From the NCBI GenBank assembly GCA_946482115.1, contig CAMLQP010000006.1, positions 1-27,730 on the forward strand: a DNA stretch of 27,730 bases. Reading direction: 5' to 3'. This stretch comes from an uncultured Comamonadaceae bacterium (GTDB taxonomy: Bacteria > Pseudomonadota > Gammaproteobacteria > Burkholderiales > Burkholderiaceae). Below are positions 7,400 to 15,399 of the stretch, piece by piece; position 1 is the stretch's first letter, and each line of letters starts with the position of its first letter. Under the pieces are notes generated by a model. The model was not told the DNA's origin, searched no databases, and saw only the letters and a program-made list of their open reading frames with translations. A program made the translations under genes and the position numbers.

Positions 7400-8776
7400 T
7401 CAACCCGCGGCCTGATCAAGGCGCTCGGGCGCGGGCAGCTGGTAGCGCCCGTCGAGCATCTCGGGGCGGGGCATGTAGGCGCGCAGGCACAGGAAGAAGC
7501 CGTCGGCCGGGGCGGGCAGCCAGTTGGCGCGTTCCGCCGGGTCCTGAGGTTCGGCGTGCTGGATCACCAGCGTCAGGCCGCCGTCGGGGTCCTGGACCAG
7601 GCCAGGGGTGCGGTCGCCGATGGCGTAGCGGTCCAGGGCGTTGTCCACCAGCATGTAGTCCCGGGTGCTGTAGAGCGTGATGGACCAGAAGGCGGACACG
7701 GGCGGCAGCTGGCCCGGCGCGAAGCGCAGCCGGTAGCGGCGGGCGCCGTGCAGGGGCGTGCCGTCGCGATCGGTCTCGCAGCGCGGGTAGATGGCCTCGC
7801 GCGGCGACAGCGCCCCTATGCCCTGGCGCGCGACGAAGGCGCGCAGCAGGTGGTCGTGGCCGAAGCCGTCGGCCAGGGTCATCATCGAGCGGCTCCAGCC
7901 GGCCTGTGGCGCCCCGCTCCCCAGCGCGTCGCTGCGGTGATCCAGCATCGCCTGCACCGTGGCGGCGGCCCGCTCCAGCGCCTCGCGCACCCCGGGCTCG
8001 TCCAGCCGCGCGGCCAGCGCCTCGTCGGCCAGCCCCAGGCCGACGGCGCCGCAGCCGGCCACCAGCGCCTCGTCGCTGGTCGGCGGCGGGTTCTGCCGCA
8101 GGGCGGCATTCGCCATGGCCAGGAAGCGGGCGGCCTCGAACGGCGCGCGGGGATCGAAGCCGGCGTCAAAGCGGCGCGGCGTGCCGGGTCGCCCGGCGCG
8201 CCAGTCGTCCAGCGTGCGCAGGCCGAAGCCGTCCTGCAGCGCATGCACTTCGGAGAGTTCGTGCGGGCCGTCGATCAGCAGGCGCCCGATGATCCAGACC
8301 CAGGGGGTGGGCGCGCGCAGGTGGCGGCCCGGTGCCTGGAAGTCGGCCGGCACCTCGCCCCGCCAGCCCGGTGGGCTCACCAGCACGGCACCCGCGCCAT
8401 TGCCGGTGGTGCGCGTGCCCACGTGGGCGAACGGGTTGGTGAAGAAGTCCAGGCAGCCCAGCACGTGGTAGCGCGAGCCCATGTCCGGCAGATCCAGCAC
8501 CAGCGGGCCGTCCGAAAGGTCCAGCCAGGCGTTGGTGTAGAGCGTGTCGTTGTTGGGCATGACCACCCGGCTGTGACCGGCGCTCAGCAGCTCGCGCTCG
8601 TGCACGAAGGTGTTGCACCAGCGCTGCAGGCTTTGCGGCCCGTCGCCGGCGAAGCCGTGGCCCGGCAGCCGGCGCGGCGATGTGGCGGCGCGCATGCGCT
8701 GCATCTCGTACAGCGGCCAGGCATAGACCAGGGTCTGGACGGCCAGCGCGTGCAGGTATTCGGCCCGGGCGCTCAT
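7400..8776 (-). CDS. DUF1254/DUF1214 domain protein (copy A)
   Basis: This 458-residue protein starts at ATG 8776, behind AGGAGG and overlapping the preceding stop (ATGA). The N-terminal DUF1254 part shows VYAWPLYEMQRMR, PNNDTLYTNAWLDL (from residue 74), DMGSRYHVLGCLDFFTNPF and GTRTTGNGAGA, all close to the family consensus. The C-terminal DUF1214 part has YRLRFAPGQLPPVSAFWSITLY, IGDRTPGL and NWLPAP. No signal peptide is visible, so a cytoplasmic location is likely, unlike many annotated relatives. The family has no established biochemical role that I can state. It is the last gene of the minus arm, after a paralogue and an acyl-CoA synthetase-like gene, which suggests a catabolic job on an unknown substrate. 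Confidence 0.85.
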   Translation of the reverse strand: MSARAEYLHALAVQTLVYAWPLYEMQRMRAATSPRRLPGHGFAGDGPQSLQRWCNTFVHERELLSAGHSRVVMPNNDTLYTNAWLDLSDGPLVLDLPDMGSRYHVLGCLDFFTNPFAHVGTRTTGNGAGAVLVSPPGWRGEVPADFQAPGRHLRAPTPWVWIIGRLLIDGPHELSEVHALQDGFGLRTLDDWRAGRPGTPRRFDAGFDPRAPFEAARFLAMANAALRQNPPPTSDEALVAGCGAVGLGLADEALAARLDEPGVREALERAAATVQAMLDHRSDALGSGAPQAGWSRSMMTLADGFGHDHLLRAFVARQGIGALSPREAIYPRCETDRDGTPLHGARRYRLRFAPGQLPPVSAFWSITLYSTRDYMLVDNALDRYAIGDRTPGLVQDPDGGLTLVIQHAEPQDPAERANWLPAPADGFFLCLRAYMPRPEMLDGRYQLPAPERLDQAAG

Positions 8777-10134
8777 TGGGCGGCCTCCTGGCGCACGGGC
8801 GGGATGGGCCAGGTGCGGACCTCGGGGCGCGGGGCATACATGCGCAGCACCAGGTAGAAGTTGCCGGCGGGTGCCGGCAGCCAGTTGGAGGCTTGCGGGG
8901 GTGGTTGGTGAGAAATGTTCAAAGTCAGGCCGCCGTCGGCATCGGGCGCGAGCCCGGGCGTGCGGTCGCCGATGGAGTGGCGCCCCAGGGGGTTGGCGTA
9001 CAGGAAGCGGTCGGCGTCGTACAGCGTGACCGACCAGAACGCGTCCACCGGCGGCAGCTCGCCCGGCTCGAAGCGCAGGCGGTAGCGCCGGCTGCCGTCG
9101 AAAGGCTGGCGTTCGGCGTCGAAATCGGCCATGGCGTAGACCGCTTCCTCGGGGGCCAGCGCGCCGAGGCCCTTGTACGCGGTCAGGGCGCGCGCCAGGT
9201 AGTCGGTGCCATAGCGCCCCAGCCCGAAATTGGTGGCCCAGGGCCGGGCCTTGCGGCTGCGCGAGCCCTGCAGCAGCAAGGCCGCGCCGTCGCGCAGGCC
9301 CTGGACCAGCCCGGCCTGCAGGCGGGCGTCGAGCTGCGCGAAATCGAAATCCGGGCTGGCCGCCAGCCCGTTGCGGCCCAGCCAGTCGGCCATGCCGCTG
9401 TCGGCCTGCGCGGGACGCTGGCTGGCCAGCCCGCGGCACAGGTTGTTGAAGAAGTGCGGTGCGAACGCCTCTGTCTCTTCGGGCTTGGCCAGCCAGGCCG
9501 CCATGGTGTCCTCGGGCGGGCCGCTCCAGCGGTCAACCGCGCCGGGCCGCGCGCCGCTGTCGGTGCCCGGGGGGGGCTCGAGCCGGATGTCGGCCTGCAG
9601 CGCCCGCGCCGCCAGCACGTCGTCACCAGGGCCGGCCAGCACGCGCGCGATCAGCCAGACCAGGTCGGTCGGCGAGCGCAGCACGCGCCGACCATCGTTC
9701 GGGGTGTGGGCCTCGGGCAGGTCGGGGCCGACCAGCCAGACCGCCTCGCCGTCGGGGGCGCTGGTGCGCAGCCCGGGGTTGGCGAAGTTGTTGGTCCAGG
9801 CGTCGTACAGGGCCAGCACGAAATAGCGGCCGCCGTGGCGCGTGGCGGAGGGTATGTGCAGCAGGCGCGGGCCGTTGGCCAGGTTGATCCAGCCGGTGGT
9901 GTAGAGCAGGTCATTGGCGGGCGTCACGACGTCGCGGTCGGCGTCGGTGGACACGCGGGTGACGTGCTGCAGGCGGTCGATCGCCGCGCGCCACGCCACG
10001 GGCCTGGCGGTGTCGGCTTCGCCGGAGGTCTGCAGCCGGCAGGTGCGCAGGCTTTCGACCAGCGGGTAGCCCCAGACGAAAGCGGTCAGGCCGAGCGACT
10101 GGCCGAGGGCGAAACGGGTTTCGGGGGCGTTCAT
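8773..10134 (-). CDS. DUF1254/DUF1214 domain protein (copy B)
   Basis: This 453-residue paralogue of the next gene starts at ATG 10134, with GGAGGA upstream and an ATGA overlap with the CoA-ligase gene. The DUF1254 region is more divergent: FVWGYPLVESLR, TPANDLLYTTGWINL (from residue 71) in place of the usual PNNDTLY, and YDAWTNNFANPGLR. The DUF1214 region is well conserved (YRLRFEPGELPPVDAFWSVTLY, IGDRTPGL, NWLPAPAGNFYLVLRMY). The divergence suggests a heteromeric partner or a different substrate rather than a recent duplicate. No signal peptide is seen. The function is unknown, and the overlaps imply coordinated production with its neighbours. Confidence 0.83.
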   Translation of the reverse strand: MNAPETRFALGQSLGLTAFVWGYPLVESLRTCRLQTSGEADTARPVAWRAAIDRLQHVTRVSTDADRDVVTPANDLLYTTGWINLANGPRLLHIPSATRHGGRYFVLALYDAWTNNFANPGLRTSAPDGEAVWLVGPDLPEAHTPNDGRRVLRSPTDLVWLIARVLAGPGDDVLAARALQADIRLEPPPGTDSGARPGAVDRWSGPPEDTMAAWLAKPEETEAFAPHFFNNLCRGLASQRPAQADSGMADWLGRNGLAASPDFDFAQLDARLQAGLVQGLRDGAALLLQGSRSRKARPWATNFGLGRYGTDYLARALTAYKGLGALAPEEAVYAMADFDAERQPFDGSRRYRLRFEPGELPPVDAFWSVTLYDADRFLYANPLGRHSIGDRTPGLAPDADGGLTLNISHQPPPQASNWLPAPAGNFYLVLRMYAPRPEVRTWPIPPVRQEAAQ

Positions 10135-12281
10135 GCGGGTTCCTCCTGGAGTGGGGTGTGTCCGACGACCACGGCGTCGACGGCGCAGCCGCCGCCGCGC
10201 GAGGCGGGCAGGGCGATGAAGGGGTTGATGTCCACGCTCTGCAGCGAATCGCCGCAGGCGACGGCGAAGCGCGAGAGCGCCACGATCTGCGCGGCCAGCC
10301 CGTCGATGTCGACCGGCTCGCGCCCACGCGCTCCAGCGAGCAGCGCGTGCGCGCGGGTCGAGCGGATCATCGCCAGCGCACCGGCGTGGTCGACCGGCGC
10401 CGGGCGCATGGCGACGTCGCCCAGGGTCTCGACGAAGATGCCGCCCAGGCCGAACATCACCATGGGGCCGAACACCGGGTCGCGCTGGATGCCGAGGATG
10501 CACTCCACGCCGCCGCCATCCAGCATGGGGGCCACCAGCACGCCGTCGATGCGCGCGCCGGGCGCCCGCTCGCGCACGGTGGCCAGCAGGCGGATGCAGG
10601 CCTCGCGCACCGCCGCCGCGCCGCGCAGGCCCAGCACCACGCCACCGGCGTCCGATTTGTGGAGGATGTCGGGCGAAACGACCTTGAGCACCACGGCCGT
10701 GCCCAGCGCCTCGGCCGCCGCTGCGGCGGCATCGGCGTCCTGCACCACGTGGTGCGGCACCGTGCGCAGGCCGGCGGCCGCCAGCGCAGCCAGCGATTCG
10801 GGCTCCGACAGCGGGCGCGCCGGCACCCGCACCGGCGTTGGCACCGCCGCGGGCGCCGGCAGGGGACGCGCCAGGCCCTCGGCCAGGCCGGCCAGAGCGG
10901 ACAGCGTGCGCACCGCCTCGGCCGGCTCGCCGAACACCAGGCAGCCCCTGGCCTCGAGCGCCCGGCGGCGCTCGGACGACAGCAGCGTGCTGAGCGCCAG
11001 CACCTGGTCGGGGTAGTCGCGCCGCAGGTTCACCACCAGCGATTCGAGCACCGGCCAGAACCGCTCGGCCGTGCCGGCGGCGGCGAGGAACCCGATCCAG
11101 CTCGAATAGCCGCCTTCGTCCAGCATGAGGCGCGCCGTGCGCTCGATCAGGTCGGCGTCGTTGGTGACCTGGCCGGTGATGTCCACCGGGTTGGCGGGCG
11201 CCGCGAAGGGCACCCACTCGCGCACGCGCGCCTGGGCCGCCTCGGGCAGGGGCGTCAGCGCCAGGCCGGACTCGGTGGCTTCGTCGGCCATGAGCACGCC
11301 GACGCCGCCGGATACGGTGAAGATGCCCAGCGAGCGGTCGCGCGGCAGGCCGGCGATGTCGGCCGCGGCGGCGACGCCGAAGAATTCGGCGATGTCGCGC
11401 GCGCGGTGCACGCCGTACTCGCGGAACACCGCGTCGTAGACCGCGTCGTTGCCGGCGAGGGCGGCCGTGTGCGAGGCGGCGGCCTGGGCGCCGGCCTCGG
11501 TGCGGCCCACCTTGACGATCACCACCGGCTTGCCCGCCGCGTGGGCAGCCGCCAGGGCGCGGCGCAGGCGCGCGCCGTCGCGGCAGCCTTCCATGTAGCC
11601 CATGATCACGCGCGTCTGCGGGTCGTGCGCCAGCCACTCGACGCAGTCGGCGAAGTCGATGTCGCCCTCGTTGCCCGTGGTCACCCAGTGCGACAGGCCG
11701 ATGCCGCGCTCGCGCGCCAGCGCGTAGGCGTAGGCGCCGAACGCCCCCGACTGGCTGACCAGGCCGATGTGGCCGTGGCGCACCTGGCCGCTGCCCGGTG
11801 CCGGCGAGAAGGTGGCGTAGAGCCTGCGGCCCACGTTCATGAAGCCCAGGCAGTTGGGGCCCAGCACGCGCACGCCACCCGCACGGGCGATGGCCATCAC
11901 GGCGTCCTGCTCGCGGGCGCCCTCCGCGCCCAGCTCGGCGAAGCCGGCGGTGAACATCACCACGCCCTTGACGCCCGCGGCGACGGCGTCCTGCATGGCC
12001 GCGCGCGCCAGCGTGGCCGGTATCGCGAACACCGCCAGGTCGACCGGCTCTCCGATGCTGCGCAGATCGGGGTGGGCGGGCAGGCCCTGCACCAGGGTCT
12101 GCCGGGGGTTGACGGGCAGCACGCGGCCCTCGAAGCCGAAGCGCTGCATGAAATCAATGGGTATGCCGCCGATCTTGCTGGCCGTGTCGGAGGCCCCGAC
12201 AACGGCCACCGACCGGGGCGCGAAGATGGAGGTGAGCGTCCGCAGGCGCGCCGTGGTGTCGCTGGATTCGTTGTCTCGCAT
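10131..12281 (-). CDS. Acetate-CoA ligase (ADP-forming)-type acyl-CoA synthetase
   Basis: This 716-residue single-chain NDP-forming acyl-CoA synthetase (succinyl-CoA-synthetase superfamily) would join an acid to CoA with ATP, giving ADP and phosphate. The CoA-binding Rossmann domain starts IFAPRSVAVVGASD (19-32) and carries GPNCLG (141-146) and SQSGAFG (176-182). The phospho-histidine is in SHTAALAGND (His271). The C-terminal ATP-grasp domain has LHKSDAGGV with the second conserved histidine at residue 541. The ATG at 12281 follows GAGGAG; an extension to 12371 would run through the operator region. It is first in an operon with two DUF1254 proteins and divergent from a TetR gene. The substrate cannot be read from sequence; ligases of this class also act on branched, aryl and hydroxy acids. 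Confidence 0.88.
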   Translation of the reverse strand: MRDNESSDTTARLRTLTSIFAPRSVAVVGASDTASKIGGIPIDFMQRFGFEGRVLPVNPRQTLVQGLPAHPDLRSIGEPVDLAVFAIPATLARAAMQDAVAAGVKGVVMFTAGFAELGAEGAREQDAVMAIARAGGVRVLGPNCLGFMNVGRRLYATFSPAPGSGQVRHGHIGLVSQSGAFGAYAYALARERGIGLSHWVTTGNEGDIDFADCVEWLAHDPQTRVIMGYMEGCRDGARLRRALAAAHAAGKPVVIVKVGRTEAGAQAAASHTAALAGNDAVYDAVFREYGVHRARDIAEFFGVAAAADIAGLPRDRSLGIFTVSGGVGVLMADEATESGLALTPLPEAAQARVREWVPFAAPANPVDITGQVTNDADLIERTARLMLDEGGYSSWIGFLAAAGTAERFWPVLESLVVNLRRDYPDQVLALSTLLSSERRRALEARGCLVFGEPAEAVRTLSALAGLAEGLARPLPAPAAVPTPVRVPARPLSEPESLAALAAAGLRTVPHHVVQDADAAAAAAEALGTAVVLKVVSPDILHKSDAGGVVLGLRGAAAVREACIRLLATVRERAPGARIDGVLVAPMLDGGGVECILGIQRDPVFGPMVMFGLGGIFVETLGDVAMRPAPVDHAGALAMIRSTRAHALLAGARGREPVDIDGLAAQIVALSRFAVACGDSLQSVDINPFIALPASRGGGCAVDAVVVGHTPLQEEPA

Positions 12282-12302
12282 GTGTCTCCTCGTTTTCCGG
12301 GC

Positions 12303-12331
12303 TTGCGTGTTTAATTCAAACGAATTAAAGT
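12303..12331 (+). promoter_or_regulatory. Candidate sigma-70 promoter for the tetR arm
   Basis: TTGCGT (12303-12308) and TAAAGT (12326-12331) are separated by 17 bases. The -10 element lies between and within the two palindromes, as expected for autorepression. Matches are moderate and start-site data are lacking. Confidence 0.45.
12311..12328. promoter_or_regulatory. Palindromic operator 1 (TTAATTC-N4-GAATTAA)
   Basis: A perfect 7-bp inverted repeat with a 4-base spacer lies in the intergenic region between the CoA-ligase and tetR genes. It shares the half-site AATTC/GAATT and the same spacing with the palindrome 19 bases to its right. It is a probable binding site of the adjacent TetR protein. 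Confidence 0.75.
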
Positions 12332-12347
12332 AATTCGACCGAATTAC
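12330..12347. promoter_or_regulatory. Palindromic operator 2 (GTAATTC-N4-GAATTAC)
   Basis: This second perfect 7-bp inverted repeat has a 4-base spacer. Its centre is 19 bases from that of operator 1 and its 16-base core differs at two spacer positions only. It ends 17 bases before the tetR start, so a bound repressor would cover the tetR promoter region and could close both arms. Confidence 0.75.
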
Positions 12348-12364
12348 ATCAGCCGACCCCAGCC

Positions 12365-13072
12365 ATGTCAATCGAAGCCGCCGTTTCCAGTCGCCGAGGT
12401 GTCACCGGGCCGCTGCGGGCCCCGGAGTCGCCCGATGCCGCCCTGTCGGCCACCGCTCGCCAGATGCTGGACGTCGCCGAGCGCCTGTTCGCCGAGAAGG
12501 GTGTCGAGCACGTGTCGCTGCGCGAGATCATCACGGCCAGCGGCCAGCGCAACCTGTCCGCCGCGCGCTACCACTTCGGCAGCCGCGAGCAGCTGATCGG
12601 CCTGCTGCTGGCGCGGCGCCTGTGGTTCATCAACGAGGACCGGCATGTCCGCTTCGACGCGCTGGAGGCCGAAGGGCGCGAGCGGGACGTGTTCGCGCTC
12701 ATGCACGAATCGCTGGACGCGCTGGCACAGACAGTGCGGCTGCAGCCCTGGGGGGCGGACTATGTGCGCGTGGTGGCCCAGGCCACCTTCAGCCCCCAGT
12801 TCAAGGTGGCCGAGATCGTCGAACCCATCTATCTCGGCGGCCATTTGCGTTTTCGGAGCCTGTTGCGGGCGGCGTTGCCGGATCTGCCCGAACGGACGTT
12901 CCGCGACCGCCTGCGGCTGGTCAACAACGAAATGATCTATTCGCTGGGGCGCTGGATCAGCGATCACGGTCCGGTGACGCCATCGAACCGGCGTCGTTAC
13001 GACTCGCTGGTGCGCCACACCATTGAATTCCTCGCGGCCGGCATGGCCGCACCCGACCGGGAGCCCCGATGA
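12365..13072 (+). CDS. TetR family transcriptional regulator
   Basis: This 235-residue regulator has a TetR-type N-terminal DNA-binding domain, about residues 30-80. It reads ARQMLDVAERLFAEKGVEHV, then SLREIITASG, then the recognition-helix region ending ARYHFGSREQLIGLLL. The C-terminal ligand-binding domain is helical and not assignable to a ligand. It is divergent from the CoA-ligase operon with 83 bases between, containing two palindromes. Its stop overlaps the start of the metallo-beta-lactamase-fold gene (ATGA), so it heads a tetR - MBL - Bug operon. It is probably a repressor released by a pathway acid or its CoA ester; this is inferred from context. Confidence 0.88.
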   Translation: MSIEAAVSSRRGVTGPLRAPESPDAALSATARQMLDVAERLFAEKGVEHVSLREIITASGQRNLSAARYHFGSREQLIGLLLARRLWFINEDRHVRFDALEAEGRERDVFALMHESLDALAQTVRLQPWGADYVRVVAQATFSPQFKVAEIVEPIYLGGHLRFRSLLRAALPDLPERTFRDRLRLVNNEMIYSLGRWISDHGPVTPSNRRRYDSLVRHTIEFLAAGMAAPDREPR

Positions 13073-14340
13073 GCCAGCCCATGCACGACGCGCCGTCCAC
13101 CGGCGGCGCCTTCCTGATCACCGGCAAGGGCTCGCGGGCCGTCGGCCCCGGGCTGTGGATCCTGTACGGGCAGGGCAACACCTTCGTGGCCGAGGTCGAG
13201 CAGGGCCTGGTGCTGGTGGACGCGGGGCCTGGCGGCCAGGTGACACGCGGCATGATCGCCGCGCTGCGCGAGGTGTCCGACCGGCCGGTGCACGCCATCT
13301 GCTTTTCCCACGGGCACATCGGCTACAACAGCGGCCTGCCGCTCTGGCTGGCCCATGCGCGGGAACGCGGCGATCCGCCGCCGCGTGTCATCGCGCACGC
13401 CAACCTGCCCCGGCGCGGTGCCCGCTACCGCGAAACCATGGCGCTGCAGGAGCGCATGGCCGAACTGCAGTTCCGCCGGCCGGAGGGTGCCTGCACGGGC
13501 AAGTTTCCGGTGCCGGATCCGGACGAAGTGTTCGAGCAGGAGCTGCTGCTGGGCGATCCCGGCGGACGGCACGTGGTGCTGATGTGGAGCCCGTCGGAGA
13601 CCGACGACGCCATCGCCGTCTGGTGCCCGCAGCAGCGCGTGCTCTACGGCGGCCCGGCGGTGATCGACTCCATCCCCAACCTCGGCACGCCTTTTCGCAC
13701 CCAGCGCGACACGGCGCGCTGGGCTGGCACGCTGGAGCGGCTGGCGGCGCTGCGGCCGCATGGCGTGGTGCGCGAGTTCGGCCCGCTGATCGAGGGCGAG
13801 GACGAGGTGCAGGAGGTGCTGCTGCAAACCGCGAAGGCGCTGCGCTGGGTGCGTGCCGAGGTGGTGCGCCTGATGAACCGGGGCCTGGGCGAGCGGCAGA
13901 TCCTGGACGCCCTGCGTTTTCCGCCCGAGCTGTTCGACCGCCCCTGGATGCAGGCCACCTACGGCGATCCGGCCTGGATCGCGCGCGACGTCTACCGTTC
14001 CGAGAACGGCTGGTGGGACCGCAACCCCACCCAGCTGCACCCCGCGCCGCAGGCGGATGTCGCCCGGGCGCTGGCCCGGGCATTGACCGACAAGGCCGCC
14101 ATCCTGGCCGAAGCCTCGCGCCTGGCCGATGCGGGCGAGCTGCAGCTTGCGCTGCACGTCATCGACCTGCTGGCCGTGCTGGAGTCGGGCGAACCCGAGG
14201 TGGCCGAGGCACGGCGCCTCAAGGCGCTCTGGCTGCGCCAGCGCGCCAGCGAGGTCCGCAGCTACGTGTCCAAGAGCCTCTACCACGGCTGCGCCGACCT
14301 GCTCGAGCAGGGCCGGCACTCGGCCTTCGGCGTCAGCTGA
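13069..14340 (+). CDS. MBL-fold alkylsulfatase-like protein with degenerate metal site
   Basis: This 423-residue protein has a metallo-beta-lactamase fold followed by an alkylsulfatase-type dimerisation region (RSENGWWDRNPTQLHP, then helices DKAAILAEASRLADAGELQL). The usual HxHxDH metal motif reads HGHIGY (residues 81-86): both first histidines are kept, but the Asp and the third His are Gly85 and Tyr86. Downstream, SPSET keeps one acidic position. The segment LYGGPAVIDSIPNLGTPFR lies where alkylsulfatases carry a second glutamate and a histidine. The protein may bind one metal, use other residues, or be non-hydrolytic. It is coupled to tetR by a 4-base overlap and followed by a Bug receptor. 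A role in the same unknown pathway as the DUF1254 operon is inferred. Confidence 0.8.
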   Translation: MSQPMHDAPSTGGAFLITGKGSRAVGPGLWILYGQGNTFVAEVEQGLVLVDAGPGGQVTRGMIAALREVSDRPVHAICFSHGHIGYNSGLPLWLAHARERGDPPPRVIAHANLPRRGARYRETMALQERMAELQFRRPEGACTGKFPVPDPDEVFEQELLLGDPGGRHVVLMWSPSETDDAIAVWCPQQRVLYGGPAVIDSIPNLGTPFRTQRDTARWAGTLERLAALRPHGVVREFGPLIEGEDEVQEVLLQTAKALRWVRAEVVRLMNRGLGERQILDALRFPPELFDRPWMQATYGDPAWIARDVYRSENGWWDRNPTQLHPAPQADVARALARALTDKAAILAEASRLADAGELQLALHVIDLLAVLESGEPEVAEARRLKALWLRQRASEVRSYVSKSLYHGCADLLEQGRHSAFGVS

Positions 14341-14379
14341 TCCCGTTTTTCACCCAAGACCCCAACCAAGGAGACAAGC

Positions 14380-15357
14380 ATGTTCAAGCAAATCATGGCG
14401 ACGCTGTCGCTGTCGGGCGTCCTGATGGCGCCCACGGCGGTACAGGCCCAGGCGCCGTGGCCGAACAAACCCATCAAGGTCGTGGTGGCCGGCCAGGCCG
14501 GCAGCGGCACCGACATCACCGCGCGTGTCATCACCGAACAGCTGGCCCGCAAATTCCAGCAGCCCTTCGTGATCGAGAACCGCGCGGGGGCCAACGGCAT
14601 GATCGCCACGGAGTACGTGGCCAAGCAGCCCGCCGACGGCTACACGCTGCTGTTCACCTACACCGCGGCACACGTGGTCAACCAGAGCCTGTACCCGAAC
14701 GCCGGCTACGACGGTGCCAAGGACTTTGCGGCCATCGCGCAGATCGGTTCGGGCGGCAACTTCCTGCTCGTGCCGGCGGCGCTGCCGGTGAAAGACCTCA
14801 AGGAGTTCATCGCCTACGTCAAATCCCGCCCGGAGGACGAGCTGAGCTACGGTTCATGGGGCAACGGCTCGGGCGGTCACCTGAGCATGGAAGCGCTCAA
14901 GCAGCAGGTCGGACTCAAGATCCGCCACGTGCCCTACAAGTCGACGGTCGCCTCCAACACCGACCTGGCCGCGGGCATCATCCAGGCGGCTTTTTCTTCC
15001 ACTGCCTCGGCGATTCCGCTGATCCAGGCCAACAAGGTCAAGCCCATCGCCATCAGCGGCCCCACCCGCGTGACGATCATGCCCGACGTGAAGACCATGA
15101 CCGAGCAGGGCATCAAGTTCGATCTGGCGGCCTGGTACGGCCTGTTCGCGCCGGCGGGCACGCCGCCGGCCATCGTGAACGCCCTCAACGCGGAGGTGCG
15201 CCGGCTGCTTCAGGCGCCCGAGATGCGGGAGCCGCTGCTCAAGACCGGCCTGACCGACTGGCCCATCAAGACCGCCGACGAGTTCGCGGCCACCGTGCGC
15301 AACGACGTCAAGGAATGGGGCGACATCGTGCGCCGGGGCAACATCAAGGTGGACTGA
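14380..15357 (+). CDS. Tripartite tricarboxylate transporter (Bug/TctC) solute-binding protein
   Basis: This 325-residue periplasmic receptor of the Bug family captures small carboxylates or related solutes. A Sec signal peptide (to about residue 24, VQAQA) is followed by the family opening WPNKPIKVVVAGQAGSGTDITARV, then ENRAGANGMIATEYVAKQPADGYTLL and the late SGPTRVTIMPDVKTMTEQG segment. The start at 14380 has an AAGGAG site 6 bases upstream. It closes the tetR arm, 39 bases after the MBL-fold gene. No TctA or TctB membrane subunits are encoded nearby, so it must share a distant permease or act as a sensor. The ligand is unknown. Confidence 0.9.
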   Translation: MFKQIMATLSLSGVLMAPTAVQAQAPWPNKPIKVVVAGQAGSGTDITARVITEQLARKFQQPFVIENRAGANGMIATEYVAKQPADGYTLLFTYTAAHVVNQSLYPNAGYDGAKDFAAIAQIGSGGNFLLVPAALPVKDLKEFIAYVKSRPEDELSYGSWGNGSGGHLSMEALKQQVGLKIRHVPYKSTVASNTDLAAGIIQAAFSSTASAIPLIQANKVKPIAISGPTRVTIMPDVKTMTEQGIKFDLAAWYGLFAPAGTPPAIVNALNAEVRRLLQAPEMREPLLKTGLTDWPIKTADEFAATVRNDVKEWGDIVRRGNIKVD

Positions 15358-15381
15358 GCGGCGCCACCGGGACGGCGCCGC
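15358..15381 (+). terminator. GC-rich hairpin between convergent genes, possible terminator
   Basis: A perfect 8-bp stem (15358-15365 with 15374-15381, GCGGCGCC/GGCGCCGC) directly follows the Bug gene stop and lies 19 bases from the dnaJ stop. The downstream tract is pyrimidine-rich (CTTTCTTCCTTT) rather than a pure T run, so intrinsic termination is plausible but not certain. Confidence 0.5.
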
Positions 15382-15399
15382 GCCAGGGACTTTCTTCCT

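Noticed and set aside
8777..9439. Upstream extension of the DUF1254 copy A frame
   Set aside because: It overlaps copy B in another frame and is low-complexity Arg/Pro/Ala sequence; ATG 8776 has AGGAGG and the family start.
8680..12314. Very long open frames on the plus strand (8680-11016 and 10158-12314) opposite the DUF1254 and CoA-ligase genes
   Set aside because: They are His/Arg/Gly/Ala-rich translations without recognisable motifs, lie antisense to genes with clear family signatures, and are expected from high third-position GC.
13069..14340. Calling the MBL-fold gene an SDS hydrolase / alkylsulfatase
   Set aside because: Overall architecture is similar but the HxHxDH motif and later metal ligands are not conserved, so sulfatase activity cannot be claimed.
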